A stretch of DNA of 64,000 nucleotides from assembly GCA_948567375.1 (NCBI GenBank), contig OX419757.1:61070001-61134000 (forward strand), read 5' to 3'. The stretch is from Lunularia cruciata. Taxonomy: Eukaryota > Streptophyta > Marchantiopsida > Lunulariales > Lunulariaceae. The notes beneath the pieces were generated by a model, which saw only the letters and a list, made by a program, of their open reading frames with translations, was not told the DNA's origin and made no database searches. This document shows positions 45,248 through 57,119 of this stretch, piece after piece. A program made the translations under genes and the position numbers. The first letter of the stretch is position 1; the number at the start of each line of letters is the position of its first letter.

Positions 45248-47683
45248 ATGGGAGGAGGGAAGAAAAACTCTGAATTCGTAGTGAGAAATCATGCAATTCG
45301 GAGATTAGATGTAGTAGCAAGGATCGAAGTCTTGAGCCGACTTTGGATCACCTTTCTGGCATGGAACTGGAACGTAAGTTTTCCAAGATTCATGACAGAA
45401 ATCATTGAGAGTAAGTGTCTCGATGGTCCCGAGGAAGAAGGGAAGAGAGGAAATCTGGCTTGCTGGACAGAGTCGGATTGGAGACTCGTACTCGGGAAGG
45501 AGGCGGGTTCGGAGCAGGGAGCCACGTTCTTGGGGAAAGGAGAGATAGCCCAAGAAACACAGGAGGTGAGAGATGCCTTCTCATCGAAGAGAACGAAGAA
45601 TGGGTACAAAGTTGAGAGCTACAAAGACCCTGTGAAGAGAGGAATTGTGAGTGCACTAATGGCCATCCTGAAGCCGGAGAGAACCACTTATGTGATGAAA
45701 CACCAAGCGGTGTTCTTTCATATGCTATTTGCATGAGAACCGATCAATTGGGCAAGGTGTTTTCACGGGAGAATGAGGCAGATGGTGTGGAATCTGCGGG
45801 ATAAGTCGCCTCCACACTACATCGTGCCATTTGCAGCACATTTCTACCTCGGGTTGAATTTGCTCAATTTGGCAGAGCGCAATAGAATGGTGTCTCATTT
45901 CCATCCTGACTTGAGAAGAGAAGTCGACACGGAGGAGCTGCAATACATTCTCCAAATCCGGAGCACGGACGACTACTACGCAAAGATAGGGAAAAATGTG
46001 GAGGTCGTGGTAAGTACCCCGACAAAGAAGAGAACTCGGCATGCAGAAGCCGAAGAAAACAAGAAACCTCGGAAGATGCAGAAAAATAACCCGAGGCGAG
46101 GAATGGTGGTGATTGAGTCAGAAGATGAAGACTCAAAAGGCGAGGCCGAGCTCAAGACGGAGGACTCGGAACGTGAGGAGGAACCTGAGCTGACACTTCA
46201 GAGCGGAGATACTAGCAGTGATAGTAAAGACGGTGGAGAAATGACCTCGGCACCAGCGGCTGAAGAATACGAAGAAGAAGTGCAAGCCGAAGTAGAAGCT
46301 GAAGACAATGCGGCGCTGGAAGATGAAATACCGGTGCTCGAGGAGAAGAAGATCGCAGTACAGCGAGGAGTTTGATTGAGACGTAAGGGGAAGTGTGAGG
46401 CGAGGCCGAGTAAAGTGAAGGAAGAGGCAGAAGACCGCACGAGTAGTGAGGCATCAATCCCGATACAAAGACTTCAAAGAAGAAGGCACGTATCAGGAGA
46501 ACATGAGGAGAAACAAGAAGTTACTCTGTGGGAGGAAGAAGTTGCCAGTGAGGGAGTAGAGTACCTGCGAGAGGTAGTATGCCCACTATTGGTGAAGTTG
46601 GAGAAGAAGAAGAAGGAGATGCAGTCAACTTGTCCAGAAGTAAAGACAGTATTGCAGGTGGTAGCAAGATTAGAAGAGGAGAACTCGGAGTTAACAAGGA
46701 GTATAACCCAAGGTGAGAAGGAGAGAGAAGTACTGCAAGCGGAAGCAGTAGAGAGAAGTCAGGTAATCGAAGACCTGAAGAGAGAAGTGAGCTATCGAGA
46801 GGATCTTGCAAGGAAGAGTGACATCGCAAGGGAGAGACAGGTAGCGGAGCACGAAATCTTGAAGCAACAGTTTGCTGATTCAAGAGTAGAGCTTATCCAT
46901 GTTATGGCGAGGGTAGCATCAAAGGAACAAGAGATCGATCGAGTGATGGAGAGTATGGAGGAGAAGAAGCAACTCTGGCAAAGAGAGTTGTCTGTGCGGT
47001 ATAGAGAAGAAGAGAGGTTACGAGAGTTACTTCGTAATCAGGAAGAGAAAGTTGTACAGAAGGAGAAAGAGAAGGAAGCGGTGAAAGCCGAGTTCGAGGA
47101 AGAGTTGGCGATGTATAGAGAGGAATGGCTTGCAGATCGGGAACAAGAACAAAAGACAAGATTGGAGCCATTAAAGGAGATAGTCCTTAGAGTGAATGCA
47201 ATGTTAAGTACAGAAGCCAACGTTTGAATTGAAGAAGCGCGACTGCACAAGTTGAAGTTGTTGGTGCAGGAGACGAGGCAAAGACAAGCGAAGGACACGG
47301 AGATGAATGCCTTGTTAATCAAACTAAGAACTCGTGTAGATAGAAAGGTGTTAGAAGTAGAGGATAACGTCTCAATTAGATTAGACTTAGTGAAAATAGA
47401 GTTAGAAAAACTTCGGCAAGACGTTAAGGCAAAACCCGAAGTAGATAACATAGGAACCCAAATGTCTTTGGAGTTGCCCTCAGAGACATTAGAGAAGAGT
47501 GGATCGAAAGATGAAGAGTTAGATAGATTACCCACTAGTGCAATTTCAGATCAGGAAAGAGAATTGCTAGATCTGGTCAAAGAATTAGGAGTTGGGAAAC
47601 CCGAGGAAAATGTAGTAGGAAGTAAGATTACTTCGGGTTCGGGTTTGAAAGCCGAGGAAGAAGTAGACATCAAATTGGATTAA
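45248..47683 (+). pseudogene. LTR2-internal coiled-coil protein gene, copy C (one frame, three stops)
   Basis: An 812-codon frame from MGGGKKNSEF with no frameshift, broken by TGA at 45734-45736, 46373-46375 and 47225-47227. Layout by residue: 1-240 conserved domain (WITFLAWNWNVSFPRFMTEI near 34-53, then SDWRLVLGKEAG, TKNGYKVESYKDP, and after the first stop NWARCFHGR and HFYLGLNLLN); about 250-375 acidic Glu/Asp/Ser segment with short basic runs; about 376-430 basic patch; 440-660 long heptad-like Glu/Lys/Leu region (start VEYLREVVCPLLVKLE); C-terminal tail with LEKSGSKDEELDRLP. The Arg/Lys patches would suit nucleic-acid binding. No known enzyme motif is visible and I do not recognise the family. 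Confidence 0.82.
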
Positions 47684-48854
47684 TAACAGATTTGAGATTT
47701 GAAGGGGCAGATATGAAGAGGTGTATTGTCATTTTGGATCTGCAAGTTAGAACAGTTGTTGTAGAACGGTATAGTTGTTAGAACTGTCGATTGTTCACTA
47801 CTTAAGAGTGGCATTTGCAGGAAATTGTTGTTTAGTGCTCATTATTTCTGAGAATAGTAAAGCAAAGTGCTGTGAAGTAGTGCTCGTCGCTTGAGCTTGA
47901 TTCCGAGTATCAACTTCGTGTCTATGTTTGTGAGTGTGTGAAGAAATTTGAAGTGCAAGTCAGAGTGCTTGTTGGATGTTAGATTCCACAGCCTTGATCT
48001 TCATTCTGTGTGTTTGATCCTGAGTGAAGTGAAATCGAAGCAATGCCTTGATAGATCTGAGAGGAATTGTAGTGTTGGTAATATTCTGCATTTGTGAGTG
48101 CAGTGCAAAGTTGATGTGAAGCAATTTCAATCAAGGAAGTTGTGCCTTCAGTGGAGGGGTAGAACACGATTCTAAGGCAAAGTTGTTTTGCAGTGAAGTG
48201 CCACTTTCGGGAGAGCCTAAATCATCACAATCAAGATTGTTTGGAAAGATTTGATGGAGTTGTGATTATGAAGTGTTAATTTGTGACAAGACTGTGAATT
48301 AGTGCTTGTTACTCTCTTTTGGGTGTGGTTTCTACCTGAGAGATTAAAGACGCAACCAAGAAGAACTACATGTTACTGTTTGACTTTGTATTTGGACATT
48401 TTTGACTCGTATCTCTGCGGGACCAAACTTTACTTACCCAATTTCCGCAAAAGTGATATTTGCCGGGTTGTCACAGAAGGAATCCTTGACTTAGTAGTTG
48501 GGTCAAGATAAGATCACATGCTAGTAGAATAATCCCATGTGAATGAATATTCCTTTCTAATTTTTGACTTTACTTGACTTTTAGTCTAGTAACTTGAGTT
48601 ACTACGGTAATTAGTAACTTTGGTACGTAACTATTTCACAAGTATATAAACAAGGGGTGAGGACGTACTCATCATCCTTTCATTTGCAACTATCTCTCTC
48701 TCTCTTTGAGTTCTCTAGTGAGCAATGTCTTGAGTCTTGGAGTGTTAGCCTTGGAGGAGTATGATGGAGTTTGGATTCCTTGCCTTCTTAGTCCATGGTG
48801 TGCTACCATAATAGCCATCAGAGGTTCATCCTGAGAGAGAAAGGCCGGCTCACA

Positions 48855-50452
48855 AGTCAGACTTCCCTAGTCTTTCATGCTCTTTGATGCATTGCAGATG
48901 ACATCCATGGCTCCTAGATGTCCCAATGCAGGTGTGGTAGGTGGGGATGGAGTGCATGATAGATGACCTGCTACTCAACCACCTGCTTCTACATAGATTG
49001 AGTCTAGCACGATGTTGGGGGCGGCTCAACTGATTATGTGGTGTCCTTTGGTTTCAACCAATAATATATTTACAATGGGAGTTGACCCAACCCTAGTGTT
49101 CCAACCTTGACTGCCATGCTTTGTGAGAGTAAGGATGATGCGGTTCCTACTACTAGAGCAGAGGTGGTTGATAGTGGAGCTGACTTGGTTGAGGAGCAGG
49201 GGATTTGTTCAACAACTAGTGGTTTATGGCAAGCAACAAGGGCTAGATTGGAGGAGTTGCCAACTAGACTAGCCTTTGAGAGGGTGCGGTTCACACTTGG
49301 TGTTGTCCTATTGGATAAATAGAGGGGGATTTTCTATTTAGTGGGACCTTCAGGGAAGGTCTATACAATATAGAGAGTCTTGTTAGACTCTGGTGTGCAA
49401 CCCCTTATGTTGGGGAAGGCTATTGTAGTCGGTTTGGAGTTACGGAAGACCAATGTGGAGAGGTGTCCATTTCAAATCCAAACATCTCTAGGTGGTGGTT
49501 TGACATAGTACATCACACGTGGGGAGCTTGTTGTCTAGGTTTAGCTTGGTTATCCAACCAATAGCTTGGTGGTGAGAGCTCGGGCTATTGTGACAATAGT
49601 TGAGTCATACAATGTGCTAGTTGGGAGAGTAGTGTTATACCCCATGGGTTTCAGCATTGACTATTGGGAGGAGACAACCTCCTATAGACCAGGTTGGCAG
49701 TCTGGTGACGGACAAGTATGTTGCCTACTAGTATGCTTCATTAGTGGTAGTCTTGGCTCACTATAGTCCAGGACCATGGCAACATCAATTTCAGATTTTA
49801 ATGGTGCAGTTACTTGGCTTGGTGACTTGTTGGAGGGGAACGCCCATGCAAAGAATACTCTAGTTCTAGAGGAGATCACTTGGATTTGGAGTACAAGTGG
49901 GATTGTTCCATCCACCTTGGATGTTCCATTGTGGAGTTCAGAGAAGGCATTGCAGCAACATGCATATCAATTGGTGCAATAGGCTTGGAGTGGAGCCTTT
50001 GTACCATTAGGAGATGAGTGTGAGGATGAGCCTCCAGAGTTGATTACTTTGACACCTCTAGATACCACACTCATTGCTTGGCAGTATCCAATAGAGGAAA
50101 TATGTCTATTAGAGTTGTTTGGTGGGATTAGCACCGAACCAACTACGGTATTAACTGGCAGGTATACGAGTATAGAGGTACTTGTATGTGTAGAGAGATG
50201 AGACTTCTAGGCGAGTCTCTCTACATCATGTTGCACACTTGGCCTACCAATATCCTAAGTTATTATTGATGTCAGCAGTTAGAGGTTACCATAAGGCCCT
50301 ACAAGCAGACATTTCCTTATTGGGTGTGCATGATATGGAGGGTATATTTACTTAGTGATTTTTGGATGGCCATGTTAGGGACATATATGTGTTGATCGAG
50401 GTTTGGGTCTTCAGGATCCTTGTTCTAGTGTGTTTTGGGAGATGTTACGGAT
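48855..50452 (+). pseudogene. T4 protease region and spacer
   Basis: Resumes T4 after LTR1 copy 3 and parallels 24290-22620 on the other strand. It contains the block ending MGVDPT (about 49077), the frame 49107-49322 (ESKDDAVPTTRAEVVDSGADLVEEQG) and a protease motif region near 49370-49400 that reads LLDSGVQP in one frame. Downstream is a spacer with RARAIVTIVESYNVLVGRVV (49566 on). Many stops. P1 begins at 50453 after GTTTTGGGAGA. Confidence 0.72.
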
Positions 50453-50569
50453 ACTCTAGGTCTGTTCTCTTGTCGATAGGTTCTCATTCCACTTCTTCCT
50501 TATTTTTGTCCCAAAAACTAATCACTTCCTTCTCTTTCATTCTCCCGGACTTCTTTGTCATTCTCCCAA

Positions 50570-51070
50570 AACACTTCTTTGTCATTCTCCTAAAACATTG
50601 CTCACATCTTCCCTCAAAAACAAGTCACTTCCTTCTCTATCATTCCCCAAAGCTTCATGTTATGTCATTCTCCTAAAACACTGCTCACATCTTTTCTTGA
50701 AGGCAGGTCACTTCCTTCTCTATCACTTCCTTCTTTGGCATTCCTCAAAATTTCATGTTATGTCATTCTTTTGAAACACTCCTCACGTCTTTTCTCAAAA
50801 GCAAGTCACTTCCTTCTCAACCACTGCCTTCTTTGGCATTCCCCAAAACTTCATGTTGTGTCATTCTTTTGAAACACTACTCACATCTTTTCTTGAAAGC
50901 AAGTCACTTCCTTCTCAGTCACTTCCTTCTCAGTCACTTCCTTCTTTGGTGTTCCCCAAAACTTCACGTTATGTCATTCTACTGAAACAATGCTCACACC
51001 TTTCTCAAAAAAAAGTTGCTTCCTTCTCTGTCACTTCCTTCTTTGGCATTCCCCAAAACTTCATGTTTTG
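50570..51070 (+). repeat. ~98-bp tandem array in P1
   Basis: About five imperfect units built from a TTTGGCATTCCCCAAAACTT-like core, then TCATGTTATGTCATTC, AACACTGCTCACATC and AAGTCACTTCCTTCTC. Equivalent points recur at 50657, 50755 and 50853, a 98-bp step. Because 98 is not a multiple of three, each unit opens in a new frame. Confidence 0.75.
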
Positions 51071-52289
51071 TCATGAGAAAGTTTCACTCCCAATCCCTCT
51101 TCAAACCCTCACACTCTTCCTCTCAAAAACATTCTTTCCTGTTCTTCTACCAAAACCACCTTTCTTCCTCAGAGCTTTCTTCCTGTTCTCTCCCAAATTC
51201 ATGTTCTCCTAAGAAGGCCAATCCACCTCTTGTCTTTTTCCCAAAAACCCTCCTTCTAGATGCAATTCAGCCCAATCCGGGTTCAATTTCATTTGAACTC
51301 TAATTGCTTTGCTAATTAGCCATATCTTTGGGAAACACATCGCAACAAAACAGAGGAAGTCCCAATCGGCTCATAATGAGCAAGCCTTCACCAATCCACG
51401 TTTCCAAGAGAAGAGGAGTCTTGTTTGCTTCCAACGGTGCACCGCCTCCCCAATCAATCAAATTTACGCATAGATGAAGCGGATATTTCCAAATTTAATC
51501 AATCTAATTCCACCTCAACAAGATACAGAGATTCTCGTGCCAAGAGAAATAGTTACCATAAAGTGAAAGAGTAAATCAACCAACCAGCCTTCAGAGGCTC
51601 TCACTGTGCACTTTCAACTCAAACAAACATGCAAGATAACAAAGAAATGCAGAAACGAAGACCGACATCCACATCATCAAGCCATAGATTGCAGAGGAAG
51701 AGAAGAGGGACAATTAATCAAGATACTTGGGGAAGAAGGAATAGTTGCATCTTGTGAAAGATAGAAAATAGAGGATAAGAAGAAGCTTAACAAGACGGAC
51801 AACAAACCAAAGAAAACTGTGAAACAAACAAAGAAAGATTAGGGAGAGGAGCAATAGAGGATGGAGTAGGGAAATGATCAGCAGCGAGCAGCCCAGCCAA
51901 GAAGACCAAAAGGGAAGGACTTGTGTATTCCGTCACTTCTTGTCAAGGATCTGTCAACAAGCACTCACCAATACTTAACTCAAACTCTTGGCTCGCTCAT
52001 TCTCCTCTCTCCCTGTCTAGTACTTGTCCAAACAAAAATCCCCTCTCCTTAGATTCCCCATTGTCACAAAAAAACCCTTTTCAAATCCTCTCTCCTTGTC
52101 CAATAGTTGTCCCAAAAATTCTCTTCTCCTTTGATTCCCCACAGTCACAAAAAAAACCCTTTTCAAATCCACTCTCCTTGTCCTGTACTTGTCCAAACAA
52201 AATTATCCTCTCTTTTGGTTCACCACTGCTGCTTCTTGAAACTTCCTGCCCGCCCTACTGATCTTCCCAAAACTCCTCACTGTCTAAAC

Positions 52290-52790
52290 TCCACTCTTGG
52301 GAAACATTTTCCCTTCAAATCCCTCTACCCATTCTCGAAGCTCCACACTCAGCCTTACTGTCTTTCTTGAAACTCCTACTGTCCAAAACACAACTAATGG
52401 GGAAACATTTTTACCTTTCAAATCCCATGTCACTTCCCAAAATCTCTCTCAGCCCTACTACTCTTCTCAAAAATTCTTATTGTCCAAACTCAACTCTTGG
52501 GAAACATTTTCACCTTTCAAATCCCTTGTCACTTCTCGAAATCTCTCTCAGCCCTACTGCTCTTCTCAAAAATTCTCATGGTCCAAACTCAACTCTTGGG
52601 AAACATTTTCACCTTTTGAATCCCTTGTCACTTCCCAAAATCTCTCTTTGCCTTACTGCTCTTCTCAAAAATTCTAACTGTCCAAACTCAACTCATGGGA
52701 AACATTTTCACCTTTCAAATCCCTTGTCACTTCCCAAAATCTCTCTCAGCCCTACTGCTCTTCTCAAAATTTCTTACTCTCTAACTCCAT
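52290..52790 (+). repeat. 99-bp tandem array in P1
   Basis: The marker CAACTCTTGG or a variant recurs at 52391, 52491, 52590 and 52689 (steps 100, 99, 99). Each unit holds a ...GGGAAACATTTTCACCTTTC... stretch followed by CCCTTGTCACTTCCCAAAATC and a CTCTTCTCAAAAATTC stretch. The 33-codon period keeps one frame open (52367-53035), which I take as a by-product. Confidence 0.8.
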
Positions 52791-53292
52791 GTTCCTTCCC
52801 TCCTCGATCCACACCATTGCCCTTTCTCCATTCAAAGATTCCTGCCCCTTTTCCTGTCCACCTGTTACACCTCTATCCCACTTGTCTCCTCTCTTGCGGG
52901 AAAGAATTCTTCTTTTTTCCACTATCTGTCCCTGCCTTCTCAAAAGTCCCTTTGAGAATTTCCTTCATAGACCAAACACTCCCAACCAACATTTTTGGGA
53001 AATTCCCAAAAGGGTCCTTTTGCTCAAAACACTAACTGAAATACTCACATGAGACTTATTTGCTCAAATGGCACTAGAAAAAATACTCTCTCTAGATTTA
53101 CTTGCTCAAATGACACTAAATAAATATTCCCGAGATACCAGTTCCATAAACAAGTCATTTGTTGGTTGATCACAAAGTTGAGCTCCAAGTGTTGTGTAAC
53201 ACAAAGAAGCTTTTGATATTAAGTATTACAAAGGGAAACTCTAGAGTTCACCAAATGGCACCAACTCTCTGTGAATCAGTTTCTTGATGACA

Positions 53293-55142
53293 ATGGGTGA
53301 TGGGTTTTTGCACCGGTATTACCGCTGTTGCAATAGTGTCAAAGGCCTCTAAGCGTCAAGGGTTAGGTCAGGCTATGGACCTGAATTGTTTGACTTGGAT
53401 TGTGACCCTTGGCTTGGTAAAGCATCATAAGATGTGCTTGATAGGCATCACCACTCCGACACTTGTGAGCCTTGTGCCTATCAAGGGGATTCACGCACAT
53501 GCTGAGGATGATGGACTAAGTGGATAGGGTATTTTTGGGACACAACTAGTAGCTACTAAGGAGAGTGGTCTACTGGGAGTCCATCTAGGTGAGTGTGGTC
53601 TACTTGGATTACATCATTGGTCTACTTGAGATGCAGCTAGAGGACATATGAAGCTTGCAGCTAGATCAGAGGAAGTTTTTCACACAAAGGTTGGGACCTC
53701 TAGTAGTCAGGAGCATTACAATATTGATCCCAAGGGGCCTGTGTACCAGCCAATCAGCACGTCTTTCACTCCTACTATAGTGAGAGGATACTTGGGAGCC
53801 AGAACTTGGACCCAAGCTTATAGGAGAGGAAAGACAGGATTTGGAGGTTCTTGAGGAGCTACACGAGTTGTTTTGCCTTCAGTATGAAGGATTTGGGTGC
53901 TCTAAAAGGATTTGGTATATAGATTGAGCTGACAAGAAATACACCAATTTGTTGATGTCCTTATCACTATAGTGATATGGAGAAGACATTGATTCAGAGC
54001 CGGAGTAGAGAACCTTTTTGAGGTTGGTTTGGTGGAGATCTTACATGGAGAATATGCATCAACTACAATAATGCCAACTAAGAAGGATATGCATGGCAAC
54101 TACACATATAGGTGGATGTGTGGAGACTACCATCCTATCAACCGACAGACCAACGCTGATCAATATGCCATGCCTATACCAAAGGAGATTTTTGATATGA
54201 TTGGGTATGCAAAGGTCTTTAGTACTTTGGATCTTCAAGTACGATATGATCAGTTGCCAGTTAGGGAAGAGGATAAGTCCAAGATAATATTTTGGGCTAT
54301 TGATCCTCAGGGTAAGGGTGTGTTATATTATTGGAGGTTCTTACTATTTGGGTTAAAGAACTCTCTTACAAAGTTCTAGAGGATCATAGATAGGATCCTA
54401 CATGGATTGGATTTTGCTCGGTGCTATATTGATGACATTTTGGTCTATAACATTATTGTGGAAGAGCATGAGAGACAGTTGTTGGAGGTGTTTGAGGGGT
54501 TGAGATCTCATGGACTCATATGACATATTGGGAAGTGTAAGTTCTTCCATGAGCAGGTTGAGTATTTAGGTCACACTAACCCTAGAGGACTTGGTGTTCA
54601 GTAGACCAAGGTGGAGGCTATTGCACATATTCCTTGGCCTATGGATGTGAGCATAGTGTGAGCATTCCGAGAGAGCTTTTGTAGAGCTCAAAGAGAGGTT
54701 GACATCTACTCCTATTTTGAGGAGACCGATCAAAGGACAACCATTTCAAGTTCATATTGATAGGAGTATATTGGGGCTTGGAGTAGTACTCACCCAACAT
54801 GATGATGATAGGAAGGAGATTGTGGTGGCCTATGCTGGTTGCTCCAACAATTCAGCGGAGGAAAATTATAGTTCATATGAGGGAGAGTGCTTGACAGCAG
54901 TTTGGGCAGTAGCAAATTTCTGATGTTACCTATTTGGTAACCCCTTCACTCTCATCATTGAACATCAGCTGTTGAAGTGGTTGATGGAGTCCAACAAGCT
55001 TTCAGGAAAGCTTGCATGATGGCCTCTGATTTTACAAGAGTATGATTTCACGGTTGTTCATAGACTTGAAGTGGTGAACCGTGATGCAGATAGGTTGAGT
55101 AGAAACCCATGTCCCAACCAATAGGATCAGACCGGAGTACGT
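53293..55142 (+). pseudogene. T4 reverse transcriptase and RNase H
   Basis: Relic RT and RNase H. 53297-53854: pre-RT region in frame 2. RT: DYHPINRQTNADQYAMPIPK (54120 on), VFSTLDLQVRYDQLPV (first catalytic Asp kept), LFGLKNSLTKF, then CYIDDILVY near 54425. RNase H 54699-55130: QVHIDRSILGLGVVLTQ (the usual DAS reads DRS), YSSYEGECLTAVWAVANF, a changed TDH box (IEHQLLKWL), and DADRLSRNPCP. Stops at several points. P2 inserts after GTACGT at 55142, just past RNase H. Confidence 0.82.
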
Positions 55143-56753
55143 TGTCACGGGGATCGTATGGTCTTGAGATTGCGCTGGGCACCTGGCTGCCTGCGCTTAG
55201 GCTTTTGGATTGTTTTGTCCTTCTTGTACCGTCTATTATTAGTCCCGGCTCATTATTCTCTACCTCTTGTTTGGTCTATTATCCTTGACCTTAGTATGTT
55301 TTGGGTTTGGTGGGTTTTGCAGTTCTGGTCCAGACTGATATTCCAGAGAGAATGATCTGGTGCGGTTTTGTGGAGTTATCCACAAGTTATGCGACCAGAC
55401 TCAATCCCGGGCAATTAGTTAAATGTACTGACCCATCTACATAAGCTGGACTGAGTGTAAAAAAAAAAGAGTAAAAAAAAAAACATTATTATTAATTTTC
55501 TCTACCGCTGTTTGCACATCAAGTACACACTCTCAATCACTAAAATCTCATTTCCATTTCAATTCCAAGTTTTGCAGTTTATAATCCTTTGAGCCATGAC
55601 ACACGGCTCCAAACCAAACAGTGACCAAACCGAGGCACACTGACCAGCCAAGCACATGAAGAAAGAAAACGAATTGAGCAGGTCCTATATCCTATTCCTT
55701 ACAACTCGTCATCTCCTTGTTCCGCAACATCTCCAAATTGTTGTTCTTTCCAAGTCTCCACCGTCCAGTAGGTCCTTCCTCGGGATTCTCCTTCTCTTTG
55801 ATATTCCGGTATGTTAGATCTTCCCAAACGCTCTGCACTGCTCTTGCCATAGGATTCTATGCCTAGTAAAAGCTCCTGATAAATCCCATATCGAGTTTCT
55901 ATGTCCAGTCCTCGTATTATCCTGAGCCGAACATGACTTCTCTCTTCTTTTGTTCCTACCCACCTTTCCTTTGGATGAACCTTCGACTAGTAACAGATTC
56001 TCCGTCCAACCAACCTTTCGAGATTTTTCTATTCCTGCCAAGCCCTTAGGGACACCTCTGTCCTGCTAACCTTTCTGCTGATTTTTGTCCTTCCGAATAC
56101 CTTCCCTATTTTTCCCCTGCAATTTCTTCTCTTCTTCTCCTTTTGAGACTAATTGTCCTCTTCAAAGATCCTTCTCTTGGTCTCTATTTTCAATCCTAGC
56201 TTAACCCTCTCCATGCTTCACAGTCCTTTGTATTGCCAATAGGAAGTTCTTCTTTTGAGCTTCTCACTCAACGCTGCTCTGTCAGTTTGTTAGCCAGATT
56301 CCCTTCCCCTAAATCCTGATCCTTCCTTTGTCATTGACCCTTACTGCCTTTTGCCAAATTCAAACCATTCTGCGTTCTTGTTTCTCTGAGGAAAATCAAC
56401 ACCATTCTCTAAAATCCCACACTGTTCTATCAATCGTCAGCCAACTTATCTTCACGTGCATCCTACTTCTCCCTTCGAAATTCAAACTTACTGCTTCTTT
56501 GAGAACTCAAAATCTATTCTCTTTTGCCTTTTCCCAACCTCAAATCTTACTGCCTTCCCTGAAAGCCCCTTTGATCACTCCTATCTCTCCTTCATCTCCT
56601 TTCTTTCATTTCCCTATCCTTCTTTTGATTTCTGGTCCTGTCTTTCTTTTTGCCAATTACCTCCTTTCGATTCTCAAAACAAAATCTTGTTCTCTCTTCC
56701 TGTGATTTTTTCAGAAAACCCCTGCCTTCTCTCGATTCTTTGCCTTTTCTTGC

Positions 56754-56990
56754 CTCCACAATCTTTCACTTCTTTCTGTATTTTCTGTAATTCTCCTCCT
56801 TTTTTCTGACTCCACGATACTTCACTCCTTCCTGTCTCCACGATCCTTCACTCCTTCACTTCTTTGCCTTTTCTTGCCTCCACAATCTTTCACTTCTTTC
56901 TGTATTTTCTGTAATTCTCCTCCTTTTTTTCTCACTCCACGATACTTCACTCCTTCCTGTCTCCACGATCCTTCACTCCCTACTCTCTAA
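56754..56990 (+). repeat. ~124-bp tandem duplication in P2
   Basis: CTCCACAATCTTTCACTTC starts at 56754 and again at 56878. Both units continue through TGTATTTTCTGTAATTCTCC and CTCCACGATACTTCACTCC to CTCCACGATCCTTCACTCC. Confidence 0.85.
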
Positions 56991-57119
56991 ACCTTTTTGT
57001 TTGTCCCCTTGTCATTCCAATTCCGTTTTCCTTTCTGTCCTTCTTCTCCCGTCAATCCTTACTGCTCTCTGCCAAAATCCCGAAAACCTCCTCTCATTCT
57101 TCCTTTTCTCTGTCCACCT

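Larger units (their letters stand above)
44696..48475 (+). repeat. LTR2-C: solo giant LTR with target duplication GAAGG
   Basis: Runs from TGTGGTGCCCACATATTTTG to GCCGGGTTGTCACA, 3,780 bp. GAAGG at 44691-44695 is repeated at 48476-48480, and the LTR1 sequence reads through correctly once the insert is discounted. The two ends of the insert do not match each other, so it is a single LTR and not a small LTR-bounded element. It carries TATA, the long coding frame and the non-coding tail. Confidence 0.94.
44379..48854 (+). repeat. LTR1 copy 3, solo, split by LTR2-C
   Basis: Starts TGTAACACCC at 44379 and ends GGCCGGCTCACA at 48854. Without LTR2-C and one target copy it is about 690 bp. The left flank is (C)AAGTC and the right flank AGTC; the empty site in the minus T4 copy (near 24290) reads ACAAGTCAAACTTCCC, consistent with a 4-5 bp target duplication. 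It interrupts T4 between gag and protease. Confidence 0.85.
50453..53292 (+). repeat. P1: pyrimidine-rich long repeat
   Basis: Starts TGTTACGGATAC and ends TGATGACA, like P2 (TGTCACGGGG ... GACGACA) and the start of P3 (TATCATGGGG). The plus strand is dominated by CTTCCTT and TTCTC runs. It carries two tandem arrays (50570-51070 and 52290-52790). No pol or gag. The flanks (GAGA left, ATGGG right) do not form a target duplication, and part of T4 between protease and RT is missing here, so the insertion was followed by deletion or recombination. Confidence 0.65.

Noticed and set aside
44696-48475. LTR2-C as a DNA transposon or a complete small retroelement
   Set aside because: The ends share only TGTG as inverted repeat, no terminal direct repeats exist within it, and two other copies follow a polypurine tract at exactly the same start, so an LTR explains it better.
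48302-48475. The 3' end of LTR2 as a terminal inverted repeat of another element
   Set aside because: The conserved terminus is explained by the LTR 3' end, confirmed by four target duplications.
50570-51070. Tandem array as a CRISPR
   Set aside because: Units are whole-length imperfect repeats without unique spacers, in eukaryotic retrotransposon DNA.
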